Below are positions 33,824 to 42,076 of a DNA stretch of 64,000 nucleotides, in pieces; within the stretch, counting starts at the first letter, position 1, and each line of letters begins with the position of its first letter. The DNA lies in assembly GCA_036013505.1 (NCBI GenBank), contig CP107851.1:5792001-5856000 (forward strand), written 5' to 3'. The translations under genes and the position numbers were made by a program. Origin of the DNA: Streptomyces sp. NBC_00510 (GTDB lineage: Bacteria; Actinomycetota; Actinomycetes; Streptomycetales; Streptomycetaceae). Below the pieces are notes generated by a model. It made no database searches and was not told the origin of the DNA. It saw only the letters and a list, made by a program, of their open reading frames with translations.

Positions 33824-34219
33824 ATGACCGTGCTGCGCGTGAAGGCCTTCGACCACCTGGTCCTCAACGTCGCCGACGTCGAGCGGTCCCTGGCCTTCTA
33901 CACCGGACCGCTCGGCCTGGAACCGGTGCGCGTCGACGAATGGCGCGCGGGGAAGGCCCCGTTCCCGTCGGTGCGGGTCACCCGGGAGACCATCATCGAC
34001 CTGGTCGCCGGGCCCCGCGGCGAGTCCAACGTCGACCACATCTGCCTCACCGTGGAACCGCTGGACTGGGAAGAGGTCGTCGCGTCCGGGGTGTTCACGG
34101 TGCTGGAGGCCAACGTGCGGAGGTTCGGCGCGCGCGGCTCCGCCCTGTCGACCTACGTCGAGGACCCGGACGGCAATACGGTCGAACTGCGCTGGTACCC
34201 GCAGGACGCGCAGGACTGA
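33824..34219 (+). CDS. VOC-superfamily protein (glyoxalase/dioxygenase fold)
   Basis: 131 residues from ATG 33824, with GGAGGAG upstream. The vicinal-oxygen-chelate fold is shown by two beta-alpha-beta units: DHLVLNVADVERSLAFYTGPLGLEPVRV (residues 10-37) and DHICLTVEPLDWEEVVAS. The ending YVEDPDGNTVELRWYP (about 110-125) contains the metal-ligand Glu. The first His (FDHLVLNV) is the other ligand, so a metal site is plausible. Such small proteins act as lyases, dioxygenases or antibiotic-binding resistance proteins; the sequence does not decide. Probably controlled by the divergent LysR regulator. Confidence 0.85.
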   Translation: MTVLRVKAFDHLVLNVADVERSLAFYTGPLGLEPVRVDEWRAGKAPFPSVRVTRETIIDLVAGPRGESNVDHICLTVEPLDWEEVVASGVFTVLEANVRRFGARGSALSTYVEDPDGNTVELRWYPQDAQD

Positions 34220-34227
34220 GCGCGGCT

Positions 34228-34251
34228 CCGGGCGCCGCCGGCGGCGCCCGG
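34228..34251 (+). terminator. Palindromic terminator after the VOC gene
   Basis: 24-bp perfect palindrome (34228-34239 with 34240-34251), just before the metallophosphoesterase -10. Confidence 0.65.
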
Positions 34252-34260
34252 CCCGGTTGC

Positions 34261-34266
34261 TACAGT
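34261..34266 (+). promoter_or_regulatory. -10 hexamer TACAGT, leaderless spacing
   Basis: Ends 6 nt before the GTG at 34273. Confidence 0.5.
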
Positions 34267-34272
34267 GCGCCC

Positions 34273-35784
34273 GTGTCCGACTCCTCGCGTGAATCCCTGG
34301 CCGGCGCCGGTTGGGAGAGCCAGCAGCCCGGCGCCTACCGGGAGTTGATGCCGGCCCGGGTGGTCAACCTGTCGTGGCTGGACCCGGTGACCCTGTGGAA
34401 GGCCCGCAACGGCCCGCTCGCCTCGCTGTTCGGCGACCCGACCGGCCGGGACCGGCAGCGCTGGGTCAACGGCCAGACGGAGCGCGGGGCGTCCGGCGCG
34501 GACCTGGTGATCGAGCGGGACGACCCCGACACCTTCTCCTTCCTCCTCCTCGGCGACACCGGCGAGGGCGACGACCCGCAGTACGCCGTCGTCCCCGGGA
34601 TGCTCAAGGCGGGCGCCGGCACGCGCTACGCCGTGATCTGCAGCGACGTCCTCTACCCCGTCGGCAGCGCCAACGAGTACGACACGAAGTTCTTCCGGCC
34701 CTACCGGGACTACGACGCCCCCGTCTACGCCATCCCCGGGAACCACGACTGGTACGACGGGCTCAACGGCTTCATGCGGGTGTTCTGCCGCGCCCCCGCC
34801 CTGCCGCCCGCGCCGCGCCCCCGTCCGCTGACCCGGGCCTGGTGGCGCACCCTGCTGTGGGCGAGGCCCGACGTGCCGGACGACGCCCGGCTCGACGAGG
34901 CCCGGCGGATGCGCTCCGCGCCCTCGCAGACGGCCTCCCAGCCCGGCCCGTACTGGGCGATCGACTCGGGGCCGATACGGATCATAGGCATCGACACCGG
35001 GCTGCTCGGCGACATCGACAGGGAGCAGGGCGAATGGCTGCGCCGGGTCTCCCGCGGGCCCCGCCCCAAGATCCTCGTCACCGGTTCCCCGATCTACGTG
35101 GACGGCGAGCACCACCCCTGCGCCATCGAGGGCGGCGGCACGGTCGACGAGGTCGTCCGCGACCCGGAGCACAACTTCGTCGCCGTGATCGGCGGGGACA
35201 TCCACAACTACCAACGCTATCCGGTGGACGTGGACGGCCGGAGGATCGAGTACGTCGTCTCCGGCGGCGGGGGCGCCTTCATGCACGCCACCCACACGAT
35301 CCCCCGGGTGGCGGTCGGCGGCGTCACCGAGGACCGCTTCCGCTGCTACCCGATGCGCGGCGACTCCCTCGCCTTCTACAGCCGGCTCTACGGCCGCCGG
35401 CTCCACCTGCGCCGCCTGTTCGACCTGACCCCGGACGAGGCCTCCGCGGTCCTCGCCCGGCGTCTCGGCATCCCGGCCACCCGGGCCACCGGCGCCCGCG
35501 TGACCTGGCGGACGCGCTTCGTCGCGAGCGTCCTGGGTGCTCCGCGCCGGCCGGACCGCAGGCGCCGGCTGCGTCTGCCCGTCCGCCGGGTGCTCACCCG
35601 TCTGCTCTCCCCGGGCTCGGCGACGTACAGCCCGCCGTTCTTCAAGAGCTTCCTGCGGCTGGACGTCAGCCCGGCCGCCGTGCGCGTGCGGTGCTTCGCC
35701 GCCACCGGCCTGCTGGCGCACGAACTGGACCCGCCGGTCGAGGACGACTTCACCGTCCCTTTGCCGTACGCGAACGGTACGTGA
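34273..35784 (+). CDS. Metallophosphoesterase
   Basis: 503 residues. Calcineurin-like phosphoesterase with the dinuclear metal motifs in order: LLLGDTGEGDD (about 89-99), CSDVLYPVGS in the region of the second ligand, the strong IPGNHDWYDGL (about 155-165) with the catalytic His, a late His in VIGGDIHNYQRY (about 308-319), and the preceding GSPIYVDGEHH. Arg-rich segments surround the domain. No signal peptide and no convincing membrane helix, so it appears cytoplasmic or membrane-associated. The substrate could be a phosphodiester or phosphomonoester. Its near neighbour is an exported alkaline phosphatase, though the two have separate promoters. Confidence 0.88.
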   Translation: MSDSSRESLAGAGWESQQPGAYRELMPARVVNLSWLDPVTLWKARNGPLASLFGDPTGRDRQRWVNGQTERGASGADLVIERDDPDTFSFLLLGDTGEGDDPQYAVVPGMLKAGAGTRYAVICSDVLYPVGSANEYDTKFFRPYRDYDAPVYAIPGNHDWYDGLNGFMRVFCRAPALPPAPRPRPLTRAWWRTLLWARPDVPDDARLDEARRMRSAPSQTASQPGPYWAIDSGPIRIIGIDTGLLGDIDREQGEWLRRVSRGPRPKILVTGSPIYVDGEHHPCAIEGGGTVDEVVRDPEHNFVAVIGGDIHNYQRYPVDVDGRRIEYVVSGGGGAFMHATHTIPRVAVGGVTEDRFRCYPMRGDSLAFYSRLYGRRLHLRRLFDLTPDEASAVLARRLGIPATRATGARVTWRTRFVASVLGAPRRPDRRRRLRLPVRRVLTRLLSPGSATYSPPFFKSFLRLDVSPAAVRVRCFAATGLLAHELDPPVEDDFTVPLPYANGT

Positions 35785-35943
35785 GCGCCGGGGCGCTTCC
35801 CCCGGGCCTCCCCGCTGCGCGCATCACACGGCCCCGCGGCGGCGGTGATCTGCACGAACGCGCCGGAAGCGGCGGTGCGGGGCGGTTCGCAGACGAAGGT
35901 GCCGCAGCCACCTGTACGGACAAGTCCGGGCCTAGGCTTTTAC

Positions 35944-35976
35944 CGTCACCTGAAGGTTCCGTCGCGTTCTGGACAT
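35944..35976 (+). promoter_or_regulatory. PHO-box-like tandem 11-nt repeats
   Basis: Three consecutive 11-nt units, CGTCACCTGAA, GGTTCCGTCGC and GTTCTGGACAT, loosely fit the PhoP direct-repeat unit GTTCAYYYRGG. They lie 80-112 bp upstream of the alkaline phosphatase. A TAGGCT -10-like hexamer is at 35933-35938. Match is weak. Confidence 0.3.
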
Positions 35977-36055
35977 CTGCGCTTAGTCAACCTTCCCCCT
36001 AAGGCTCCTAAGTTCACAGCCAAGCAATGGCAAGCAGTGAGCAACGGAGGTCGTT

Positions 36056-37351
36056 GTGTCCGAGGGTGTTCGCAGGGCCCGGCGGTACGCCGCGCCCGTG
36101 GCGGCTGCGGCCGCCGCCGCGGTCGTGACCATGGTGGTCAGCCCGACGCTGGGTGCGTCGGCCACGGCCCCGCAGACCGCAAGCAAGGGCAAGGCCCCGG
36201 CTGCGAAGAACGTCATCTTCATCAACGGCGACGGCATGGGTGCCGCCGCCCGGCAGGCCGCGCGCCTGCACCTGACCGGTCTGAACGGTCAGCTCGCGAT
36301 GGACAAGCTCCCCTACTCGGGTCAGCTGACCACCGAGCCGGACGACCCGAAGGCCGTCGTCACCGACTCCGCCGCGGCCGCGACCGCGTGGGCGACCGGT
36401 GAGAAGACCTACAACGGCGCGATCAGCGTCGACGTGGACGGCAACCCGCTGGCCACCCTGGGCCAGCAGGCCAAGGCCGCCGGCAAGGCCACCGGCCTGG
36501 TCACGACCGCGCAGGTCACCGACGCGTCGCCGGCCGCCTTCTTCTCCAGCACGGCCAACCGGTCGGCGCAGGACGAGATCGCGCGCCAGTACATCGAGGT
36601 CAGCAAGCCCGACGTCATCCTGGGCGGTGGCGAGGACTGGTGGCTGCCCGCGGGCAGCCCCGGCGCCTTCCAGGACAAGCCCGCCGAGGACACGTCCGAG
36701 GCGAGCAAGGGCACCAAGGGTGACCTGATCAAGAAGGCCCAGAAGGCCGGCTACTCCTACGTCTCCAGCGCGGACCAGCTCAACCGCGCCAAGGGCGGCA
36801 AGCTCCTCGGTCTCTTCGCCAACGAGGAGATGTTCCAGCAGCGTCCCGAGGGCCAGGGCGACGTGTACAACCCGGTGGTCGGCCTGTCCACCATGACCAG
36901 CAAGGCCCTCAGCACGCTGGACAAGAACAAGAAGGGCTTCTTCCTCATGGTCGAGGAGGAGGGCACCGACGAGTTCGCGCACTCCAACAACGGCGCCCGC
37001 GTCCTGCAGTCCATGCAGGAGCTGGAGAAGGCCGTCGCGGTGGCCCGCGCCTACGTGGCGACCCACCCCGACACCCTGCTGGTCGTCACCGGTGACCACG
37101 AGACCGGCGGCCTGGCCGTGGAGGAGGCCGACTCCGCCGACGAGTCCGGCGACGGCATCTCCGCCGAGGACGGTCCGTTCAGCATCCGCGGCAGCGACAA
37201 GTCGTTCTACATCGACTGGACCACCTCCGGTCACACCGCTGTGGACGTTCCCGTCACCGCGGCCGGCCCGCTCGCGAACCGCTTCACCGGCAAGCACGCC
37301 AACACCTACGTGCACGACGTGCTGAGCGAGATCCTGGCGACGCGTCGCTGA
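36056..37351 (+). CDS. Secreted alkaline phosphatase
   Basis: 431 residues from GTG 36056, with CGGAGG upstream. A twin-Arg-like or Sec signal occupies about 1-37 (VRRARRYAAPVAAAAAAAVV), cleaved near ASA. PhoA-type core: INGDGMGAAARQ (about 55-66) binds metal, and the catalytic Ser is in VVTDSAAAATAWATG (about 101-115). Other metal ligands lie in MVEEEGTDEFAHSNN and VVTGDHETGGLAV (about 343-355); a late His is in TTSGHTAVDVPV. It releases phosphate from organic esters outside the cell during phosphate limitation. Monocistronic with a very strong hairpin after it; PHO-like repeats upstream would fit PhoR-PhoP control. Confidence 0.93.
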   Translation: MSEGVRRARRYAAPVAAAAAAAVVTMVVSPTLGASATAPQTASKGKAPAAKNVIFINGDGMGAAARQAARLHLTGLNGQLAMDKLPYSGQLTTEPDDPKAVVTDSAAAATAWATGEKTYNGAISVDVDGNPLATLGQQAKAAGKATGLVTTAQVTDASPAAFFSSTANRSAQDEIARQYIEVSKPDVILGGGEDWWLPAGSPGAFQDKPAEDTSEASKGTKGDLIKKAQKAGYSYVSSADQLNRAKGGKLLGLFANEEMFQQRPEGQGDVYNPVVGLSTMTSKALSTLDKNKKGFFLMVEEEGTDEFAHSNNGARVLQSMQELEKAVAVARAYVATHPDTLLVVTGDHETGGLAVEEADSADESGDGISAEDGPFSIRGSDKSFYIDWTTSGHTAVDVPVTAAGPLANRFTGKHANTYVHDVLSEILATRR

Positions 37352-37366
37352 GCGAGGATCCACTTG

Positions 37367-37410
37367 CGGCGGGTGCCGGGGAGGGGACTGCCCCTCCCCG
37401 GCACCCGCCG
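37367..37410 (+). terminator. Very strong hairpin terminator
   Basis: 20-bp perfect stem (37367-37386, 37391-37410), 4-nt loop, after the alkaline phosphatase. Confidence 0.9.
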
Positions 37411-37571
37411 TTCCTCCCCCGGCGGTGTGGCGCCGCTGGGACGGGGAAAGCCGTGGTGGCAGGCATGGTGCGCGGGCCGCAAAAGATCCTCCTTGAGGCG
37501 TAGGCGACCCGCTTTGCCATACCATTACTCTTGGTGCGAAGCCGTATCGCGCGGCCATGGAGGAGTGACAG

Positions 37572-38435
37572 ATGAGGAGCAGCAACCCGGTCTTCTCGCG
37601 GCGTGGGTTCTCCCGCGGGGAGGGCTACGCGGGCTTCGGCGGTCAGCCGCAGACGCAGGGCGTCCCCCAGACGGGCGGCAACCCCTACGCGGGCACGAAC
37701 CCGTACGCGGGCAGCAACCCCTACGACACCACGTACCAGGCCCCGCCGGGCGCCCCCGTGCAGACCGGCCGGATGACGATGGACGACGTCGTCATGCGCA
37801 CCGCCATGACCCTGGGCACCGTGGTGCTCGGCGCGCTCGTGGCGTGGTTCGTGCTGCCGGTCTCGGAGAAGAGCTACGGCCTGGCGATCGGCGCCTCGCT
37901 CGTGGCCCTGGTCCTGGGCCTGATCCAGTCGTTCAAGCGTGAGGCCTCGCCCGCGCTGATCCTCGGCTACGCGGTCTTCGAGGGTGTCTTCCTCGGCATC
38001 TGGAGCAAGATCCTCAACTTCATGTGGCCGGGCATCCCGCTGCAGGCCGTGCTGGGGACCATGGCGGTCTTCGTCGGCATGCTGGTGGCGTACCGCACCC
38101 GCCTGATCCGCGTCACCGCCCGCTACACCCGCATCGGCATGGCGATCGCCATCGGCTTCGTCATCCTGACGTTCGTCAACCTGATCGCCGCGATGATCGG
38201 CGGCGGTGACGGCCTCGGCCTGCGCAGCGGTGGGCTCGGCATCGTGGTCGGCATCATCGGGATCGCGCTGGGCGCGTTCTTCCTGTCGCTGGACTTCAAG
38301 CAGATCGAGGACGGCATCCAGTACGGCGCTCCGCGCAAGGAGTCCTGGCTGGCGGCCTTCGGGCTCACGCTCTCCCTGGTCTGGATCTACCTGGAGATGC
38401 TGCGGCTGATCGCGATCCTGCGCGGCGACGACTGA
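37572..38435 (+). CDS. Bax inhibitor-1/YccA family membrane protein
   Basis: 287 residues from ATG 37572, six bases after GGAGGAG. A disordered N-terminus (1-65) has three NPY repeats (NPYAGTNPYAGSNPYD). Seven membrane helices follow, beginning at VVMRTAMTLGTVVLGALVAW, with the Bax1-I hallmark GYAVFEGVFLGIW (about 137-149). The last helix LTLSLVWIYLEMLRLIAIL and the Asp-rich end are typical of the pH-sensitive Ca-leak channel fold. Bacterial members are called YetJ-like calcium leak proteins; the precise role in Streptomyces is unknown to me. Convergent with DUF4287, with a hairpin between. Confidence 0.92.
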   Translation: MRSSNPVFSRRGFSRGEGYAGFGGQPQTQGVPQTGGNPYAGTNPYAGSNPYDTTYQAPPGAPVQTGRMTMDDVVMRTAMTLGTVVLGALVAWFVLPVSEKSYGLAIGASLVALVLGLIQSFKREASPALILGYAVFEGVFLGIWSKILNFMWPGIPLQAVLGTMAVFVGMLVAYRTRLIRVTARYTRIGMAIAIGFVILTFVNLIAAMIGGGDGLGLRSGGLGIVVGIIGIALGAFFLSLDFKQIEDGIQYGAPRKESWLAAFGLTLSLVWIYLEMLRLIAILRGDD

Positions 38436-38460
38436 GTGCGCTGACCCGCGAGGGACATTC

Positions 38461-38496
38461 AACGGGCCCCGGAGGCGATGCCTTTCGGGGCCCGTT
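38461..38496. terminator. Bidirectional hairpin terminator
   Basis: 11-bp arms AACGGGCCCCG/CGGGGCCCGTT (38461-38471, 38486-38496) plus a small inner stem, between convergent genes. Confidence 0.82.
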
Positions 38497-38520
38497 CGCA
38501 TGTGCGGGAGGGGAGGCGCG

Positions 38521-38751
38521 TCAGCCGAACCTCCGCGCGGCCCGCCTCAGGTCGTATTCGTGGACGATGGCCTTGGCGTGTCCGTAGGACAGGTCGTGCT
38601 CGCTGCGGAGCCAGCTGACTTTCTCTTCGAAGCGGAGGAAAGCGGGCCCGTCGTCGACCGTGCGAAGCCATTCGCCGATCTCGCGGCCGGTGCAGTGCGG
38701 GATGTGGGAGAGCAGGTTCCGGTGGGTCTCTTCCGAGAAGGTCTGTGACAT
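38521..38751 (-). CDS. DUF4287 domain protein
   Basis: 76 residues from ATG 38751. The whole protein is one DUF4287 domain: FSEETHRNLLSHIPHCTGREIGEWL followed by a helical half with WLRSEHDLSYGHAKAIVHEYD near the end, where the HGHAxA-like segment is typical. All helical; no known catalytic motif. In other bacteria the domain is often fused to a DUF5655 domain, suggesting a binding role. It has its own promoter region in front, shared divergently with the small gene at 38858. Codon use is slightly less GC3-extreme than that of its neighbours. Function unknown. Confidence 0.85.
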   Translation of the reverse strand: MSQTFSEETHRNLLSHIPHCTGREIGEWLRTVDDGPAFLRFEEKVSWLRSEHDLSYGHAKAIVHEYDLRRAARRFG

Positions 38752-38845
38752 CGGCGCCTCCGGTATGCGTTCCGGTCACCCCACCGTGCCTGAGCCGTCG
38801 ACCGTTGGCAACAGTGCAACGCACTCGGTTGTGTGTACGCACCGG

Positions 38846-38851
38846 TAGGCT
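38846..38851 (+). promoter_or_regulatory. -10 hexamer TAGGCT, leaderless spacing
   Basis: Ends 6 nt before the GTG at 38858. Confidence 0.55.
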
Positions 38852-38857
38852 CGCGCC

Positions 38858-39181
38858 GTGCTGGACTGTACGACGCTCCGCGACGCCGCCGGACTCCTGG
38901 CGGCGCGTTACCGCTCCCTGCCGCAGAGCCGGCTCCGTGGCGAGGTGGCCCGGGCGGGACTGGAACTCGCCCGTGAACTGGCCGCCCTGGCGCAGCGGAT
39001 CGAGTTCCCCGGCCGGGAACCGCTGCCGGTGCCGGACGAGGGGGTCTTCGTGATCGGCGACCAGATCTCCGTGGCCGCCCACGACCTGGCCGCCGCCCTG
39101 GAACCGCACCCGGAACTGGCGCACGTACGCGACGCGGCCGTGTCCCGGATCGGGGACACGGCCGCGCGGTGCGGTCTGTAG
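38858..39181 (+). CDS. Small hypothetical protein, all-helical
   Basis: 107 residues from GTG 38858. I do not recognise a family. The sequence is helical throughout, with a regular Leu/Ala pattern (LRDAAGLLAARYRSL; GLELARELAALAQRIEF; QISVAAHDLAAALEPH). A short loop GREPLPVPDEGVFV links its two halves. It has no signal peptide or membrane helix. Strong GC3 bias and a correctly placed -10 support it as a real gene with a leaderless mRNA. It ends 6 bp before the stop of the convergent 270-residue gene. A role as a small regulatory or DNA-associated protein is only a guess. Confidence 0.7.
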   Translation: MLDCTTLRDAAGLLAARYRSLPQSRLRGEVARAGLELARELAALAQRIEFPGREPLPVPDEGVFVIGDQISVAAHDLAAALEPHPELAHVRDAAVSRIGDTAARCGL

Positions 39182-39187
39182 GACCGG

Positions 39188-40000
39188 CTACAGCGAGGCG
39201 ACCACCCGGTCGGCGAGCACGTAGACGGACTCCTCGCCGTAGGTGAAGGTCAGCGCGTAGCCGCCCGCGACGGCGGAGCCGCCCAGCAGGATCGGGGACT
39301 CGCCCTGGTCCAGGGCGTCGCAGAGGCGGTCGGCGGTGTCCCGGTCGCCCGGGGTCATGCAGAGCGTGGTGCCGTCGGCGAAGACGTACACGTCGAGCGT
39401 GCCGAGCGGGCCGGGACGGACGTCGGCGAGCGGCATCCGCAGGTCCGCGAGTTCGGACAGGCGCTCGGCGGTCTGCTCCTGGTTGGCCACGACCGGCGCC
39501 GGGACGCCGAAGTCGGGGTCGGAGGGGTGCCGGAAGGGCGCCGGGCCGCCGGGCTCCAGGCCCGCGAGGTCGGCCTGGCGGGGCAGGAACGGGCCGTACG
39601 GCAGCACCTCGTAGTCGGTGCCGGCGGCGCCCGGAACCGGGCCGGCCCCCTGGCCGCCGAAGAGCTGGGCGTCGAGCTGCGGGTCCACGAGGGCCTCGCC
39701 GGACTCGCCCGTCCCGTAGCCGAGGGGGGCTTCCTGAGCGGCCCAGAAGGCGCGTGCCTCGGCCAGTTCGCGCTCGCGCTCGTCGGCGAGCGCGTCGGCG
39801 ACGGCGGTGCGGATGGCCTCGGCGTCCGGAGTGGTGCGTGCGGCGGGAACCCCGACCGCCCGCCCGGCACGGGCCTCGGCCAGGTCCGCGCGCAGGGCCG
39901 CGACGTCACGACGTACGCCGCGTGTGGCGAACAGCGCGGCGGAGCCGGCGGCCACGGCGGTTGCCGCGCCCGTCAGCAGGACGAGGAACATGGCGCTCAC
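39188..40000 (-). CDS. Hypothetical membrane-anchored protein
   Basis: 270 residues from GTG 40000 (an ATG at 39991 is three codons in). The N-terminal helix (about residues 4-25, MFLVLLTGAATAVAAGSAALF) is an uncleaved anchor or signal. A charged coiled-coil-like stretch follows (RRDVAALRADLAEARAGRA; ALADERERELAEARAFWAA). The C-terminal half is a compact alpha/beta domain: RLSELADLRMPLADVRPGPLG, DVYVFADGTTLCMT, and a final strand pair YALTFTYGEESVYVLADRVV. I recognise no family. The C-terminal domain may bind a small ligand. Monocistronic; downstream of thiolase on the same strand but separated by 250 bp and a hairpin. Confidence 0.8.
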   Translation of the reverse strand: MSAMFLVLLTGAATAVAAGSAALFATRGVRRDVAALRADLAEARAGRAVGVPAARTTPDAEAIRTAVADALADERERELAEARAFWAAQEAPLGYGTGESGEALVDPQLDAQLFGGQGAGPVPGAAGTDYEVLPYGPFLPRQADLAGLEPGGPAPFRHPSDPDFGVPAPVVANQEQTAERLSELADLRMPLADVRPGPLGTLDVYVFADGTTLCMTPGDRDTADRLCDALDQGESPILLGGSAVAGGYALTFTYGEESVYVLADRVVASL

Positions 40001-40154
40001 TGGCGTACTCCCGACTGTGCTTTCCCGAGCCTGGCCCCCTGTACACCACCACTCTGCACCGGAATCCATGGCCTCTGCAGTGCGGAACGTCACGAAATGG
40101 GAGGGTCCAAAGTCTCGCCCCGTACCGGTGGCACGCCTCTGACCTGCCTAAACG

Positions 40155-40190
40155 ACCGCCCCCGGGATTAGGTCACATCCAGGGGGCGGT
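40155..40190 (-). terminator. Hairpin terminator of the thiolase transcript
   Basis: 9-bp arms ACCGCCCCC/GGGGGCGGT (40155-40163, 40182-40190). The remainder of 40001-40250 holds only the promoter of the 270-residue gene. Confidence 0.65.
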
Positions 40191-40250
40191 TCGATTGCGA
40201 CTTGTGTCTCGAACGTACGTCCGAGTGCCGGGAAGGGCCGGCGGGGCCCG

Positions 40251-41471
40251 TTACGACAGGCGCTCGATGACCATGGCCATGCCCTGGCCGCCGCCGACGC
40301 ACATGGTCTCCAGGCCGAACTGCTTGTCGTGCCACTGGAGCGAGTTGATCAGCGTGGTGGTGATGCGGGCGCCCGTCATGCCGAAGGGGTGGCCGACGGC
40401 GATCGCGCCGCCGTTGACGTTGAGCCGGTCGATGTCGACGCCCAGGTCCCGGTAGGAGGGGATGACCTGCGCCGCGAAGGCCTCGTTGATCTCGACGAGG
40501 TCGATGTCGTCGATGGTCAGCCCGGCCCGCTTCAGCGCCTGGCGGGACGCCTCGACCGGGCCGTGGCCCATGATCTCGGGGGAGAGGCCGGAGACGCCGG
40601 TGGAGACCACCCGGGCGAGCGGGGTGATGCCGAGCTCGCGCGCCTTGGTGTCGCTCATGACGACCAGCGCCGCGGCGCCGTCGTTCAGCGGGCAGCAGTT
40701 GCCGGCGGTCACGGTGCCGTCGGGGCGGAAGACCGGCTTCAGGCCCTGCACGGCCTCCAGGGTGACCCCGGCGCGCGGGCCGTCGTCCTTGGCGACGACC
40801 GTGCCGTCGGGCAGCGTCACCGGGGTGATCTCGCGCTCCCAGAAGCCGTTCTTGATGGCCTCCTCGGCCAGGTTCTGCGAGCGGACGCCGAACTCGTCCT
40901 GGTCGGCGCGGGTGACGCCCTTGAGGGCCGCCAGGTTCTCGGCGGTCTGGCCCATCGCGATGTACGCGTCCGGGACCAGCCCGTCCTCGCGCGGGTCGTG
41001 CCACTCTCCCCCGCCCTGCGCGGCGCGGGTCGCGGTGCGGGCCTCGGCCTCGGCGAAGAGCGGGTTGTGGGTGCCGGGCATGCCGTCGGAGCTGCCGTTG
41101 ACGAAGCGGGACACGGTCTCGACGCCGGCCGAGATGAAGACGTCGCCCTCGCCCGCCTTGATGGCGTGCAGCGCCATCCGGGTCGTCTGCAGCGAGGAGG
41201 AGCAGTAACGCGTGACCGTGCAGCCCGGGAGGTGGTCCATGCCCATCTGCACGGCCACGATCCGGCCCAGGTTGTGACCCTGCTCGCCGCCGGGCAGGCC
41301 GCAGCCCAGCATCAGGTCGTCGATCTCGCGCGGGTCGAGCTGCGGCACCTTGGCGAGGGCCGCCTGGATGATCGTGGCGGTCAGGTCGTCGGGCCGCAGG
41401 TCCTTCAGGGACCCCTTGACGGCCCGGCCGATGGGGGAGCGGGCGGCAGAGACGATCACGGCTTCGGGCAT
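40251..41471 (-). CDS. Acetyl-CoA acetyltransferase (thiolase)
   Basis: 406 residues from ATG 41471. Thiolase condenses two acyl-CoA units or splits 3-ketoacyl-CoA. The nucleophile is Cys90 in TRYCSSSLQT; the catalytic His lies in GGAIAVGHPFGMTGAR (about 350-365), and the second Cys in MCVGGGQGM near the C-terminus. The N-terminal AVIVSAARSPIGRAVKGSL is standard. Insertion and length fit the degradative (FadA-like) actinobacterial subgroup. A near-palindrome 107 bp upstream of the start looks like an acyl-CoA-responsive TetR operator, which supports a fatty-acid role. Confidence 0.93.
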   Translation of the reverse strand: MPEAVIVSAARSPIGRAVKGSLKDLRPDDLTATIIQAALAKVPQLDPREIDDLMLGCGLPGGEQGHNLGRIVAVQMGMDHLPGCTVTRYCSSSLQTTRMALHAIKAGEGDVFISAGVETVSRFVNGSSDGMPGTHNPLFAEAEARTATRAAQGGGEWHDPREDGLVPDAYIAMGQTAENLAALKGVTRADQDEFGVRSQNLAEEAIKNGFWEREITPVTLPDGTVVAKDDGPRAGVTLEAVQGLKPVFRPDGTVTAGNCCPLNDGAAALVVMSDTKARELGITPLARVVSTGVSGLSPEIMGHGPVEASRQALKRAGLTIDDIDLVEINEAFAAQVIPSYRDLGVDIDRLNVNGGAIAVGHPFGMTGARITTTLINSLQWHDKQFGLETMCVGGGQGMAMVIERLS

Positions 41472-41577
41472 CGCGACTCCTCGACGAGGCGGCGGGGGTA
41501 CGGCTGGGACTCTCTGGGAAGTTACCTGTACGTAGCGGAGGGAGTCACGGCCTGGGGGCTGTGACGCGGACCTCTTT

Positions 41578-41593
41578 CTGAGCGCTTGCTTAG
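41578..41593. promoter_or_regulatory. Operator-like near-palindrome upstream of thiolase
   Basis: On the minus strand CTAAGC-AAGC-GCTCAG, one mismatch from a 6-bp inverted repeat. It resembles the CTAAGC...GCTTAG sites seen before acyl-CoA metabolism genes in Streptomyces (from memory). It lies in the divergent thiolase/AraC region. Confidence 0.45.
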
Positions 41594-41643
41594 TCCATGA
41601 TGGCGCATCCTCGTGGCGAACGCGCCCCCCGTGCGATGCTGAC

Positions 41644-42066
41644 GTGGTGAATCCGGACGACCTGGTACGGCTGCGGCGCGCCCGTGACGCGATGGACCGC
41701 GACTACGCGGAGCCCCTCGACGTCACCGCACTGGCCCGCGCGGCGCTGATGTCCCCCGGCCACTTCTCGCGCAGCTTCCGGGCCGCCTTCGGCGAGTCCC
41801 CGTACAGCTACCTCATGACGCGCCGGATCGAACGCGCCAAGGCCCTGCTGCGACGCGGCGACCTCACGGTCACGGAGGTCTGCTTCGCGGTCGGCTGCAC
41901 CTCGCTCGGCTCCTTCAGCTCGCGCTTCACCGAACTCGTGGGCGAGACCCCGAGCGCCTACCGCGCCCGCGACCACGAGCCGGGCGCGCCGATCCCGGCG
42001 TGCATCGCGAAGCGGTACACCAGGCCGGTCAGGAACAGGGAAGCGAAGACCGCGGCCCGGGCCTAG
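41644..42066 (+). CDS. AraC-family regulator, DNA-binding domain only
   Basis: 140 residues from GTG 41644 (or GTG 41647). It has the two helix-turn-helix units of AraC: LDVTALARAALMSPGHFSRSFRAAFGESPYSYLMTRR, and VTEVCFAVGCTSLGSFSSRFTELVGETPSAYR. No ligand-binding domain is present, so it is a SoxS/MarA-like short form, with a 25-residue basic tail. It is followed after 10 bp by a VOC gene, a common AraC-VOC pair in Actinobacteria; the VOC gene's own -10 overlaps this gene's stop codon. The signal is unknown. Divergent from thiolase, and might share its regulatory region. Confidence 0.87.
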   Translation: MVNPDDLVRLRRARDAMDRDYAEPLDVTALARAALMSPGHFSRSFRAAFGESPYSYLMTRRIERAKALLRRGDLTVTEVCFAVGCTSLGSFSSRFTELVGETPSAYRARDHEPGAPIPACIAKRYTRPVRNREAKTAARA

Positions 42067-42069
42067 CGT
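42064..42069 (+). promoter_or_regulatory. -10 hexamer TAGCGT overlapping a stop codon, leaderless spacing
   Basis: The first three bases are the AraC-gene stop codon. It ends 7 nt before the VOC ATG at 42077. Confidence 0.4.
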
Positions 42070-42076
42070 GGTCCGC

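Noticed and set aside
32743..33867. N-terminal extension of the AraC/GyrI regulator
   Set aside because: It overlaps the LysR gene in another frame on the same strand; the AraC domain begins exactly at GTG 32742.
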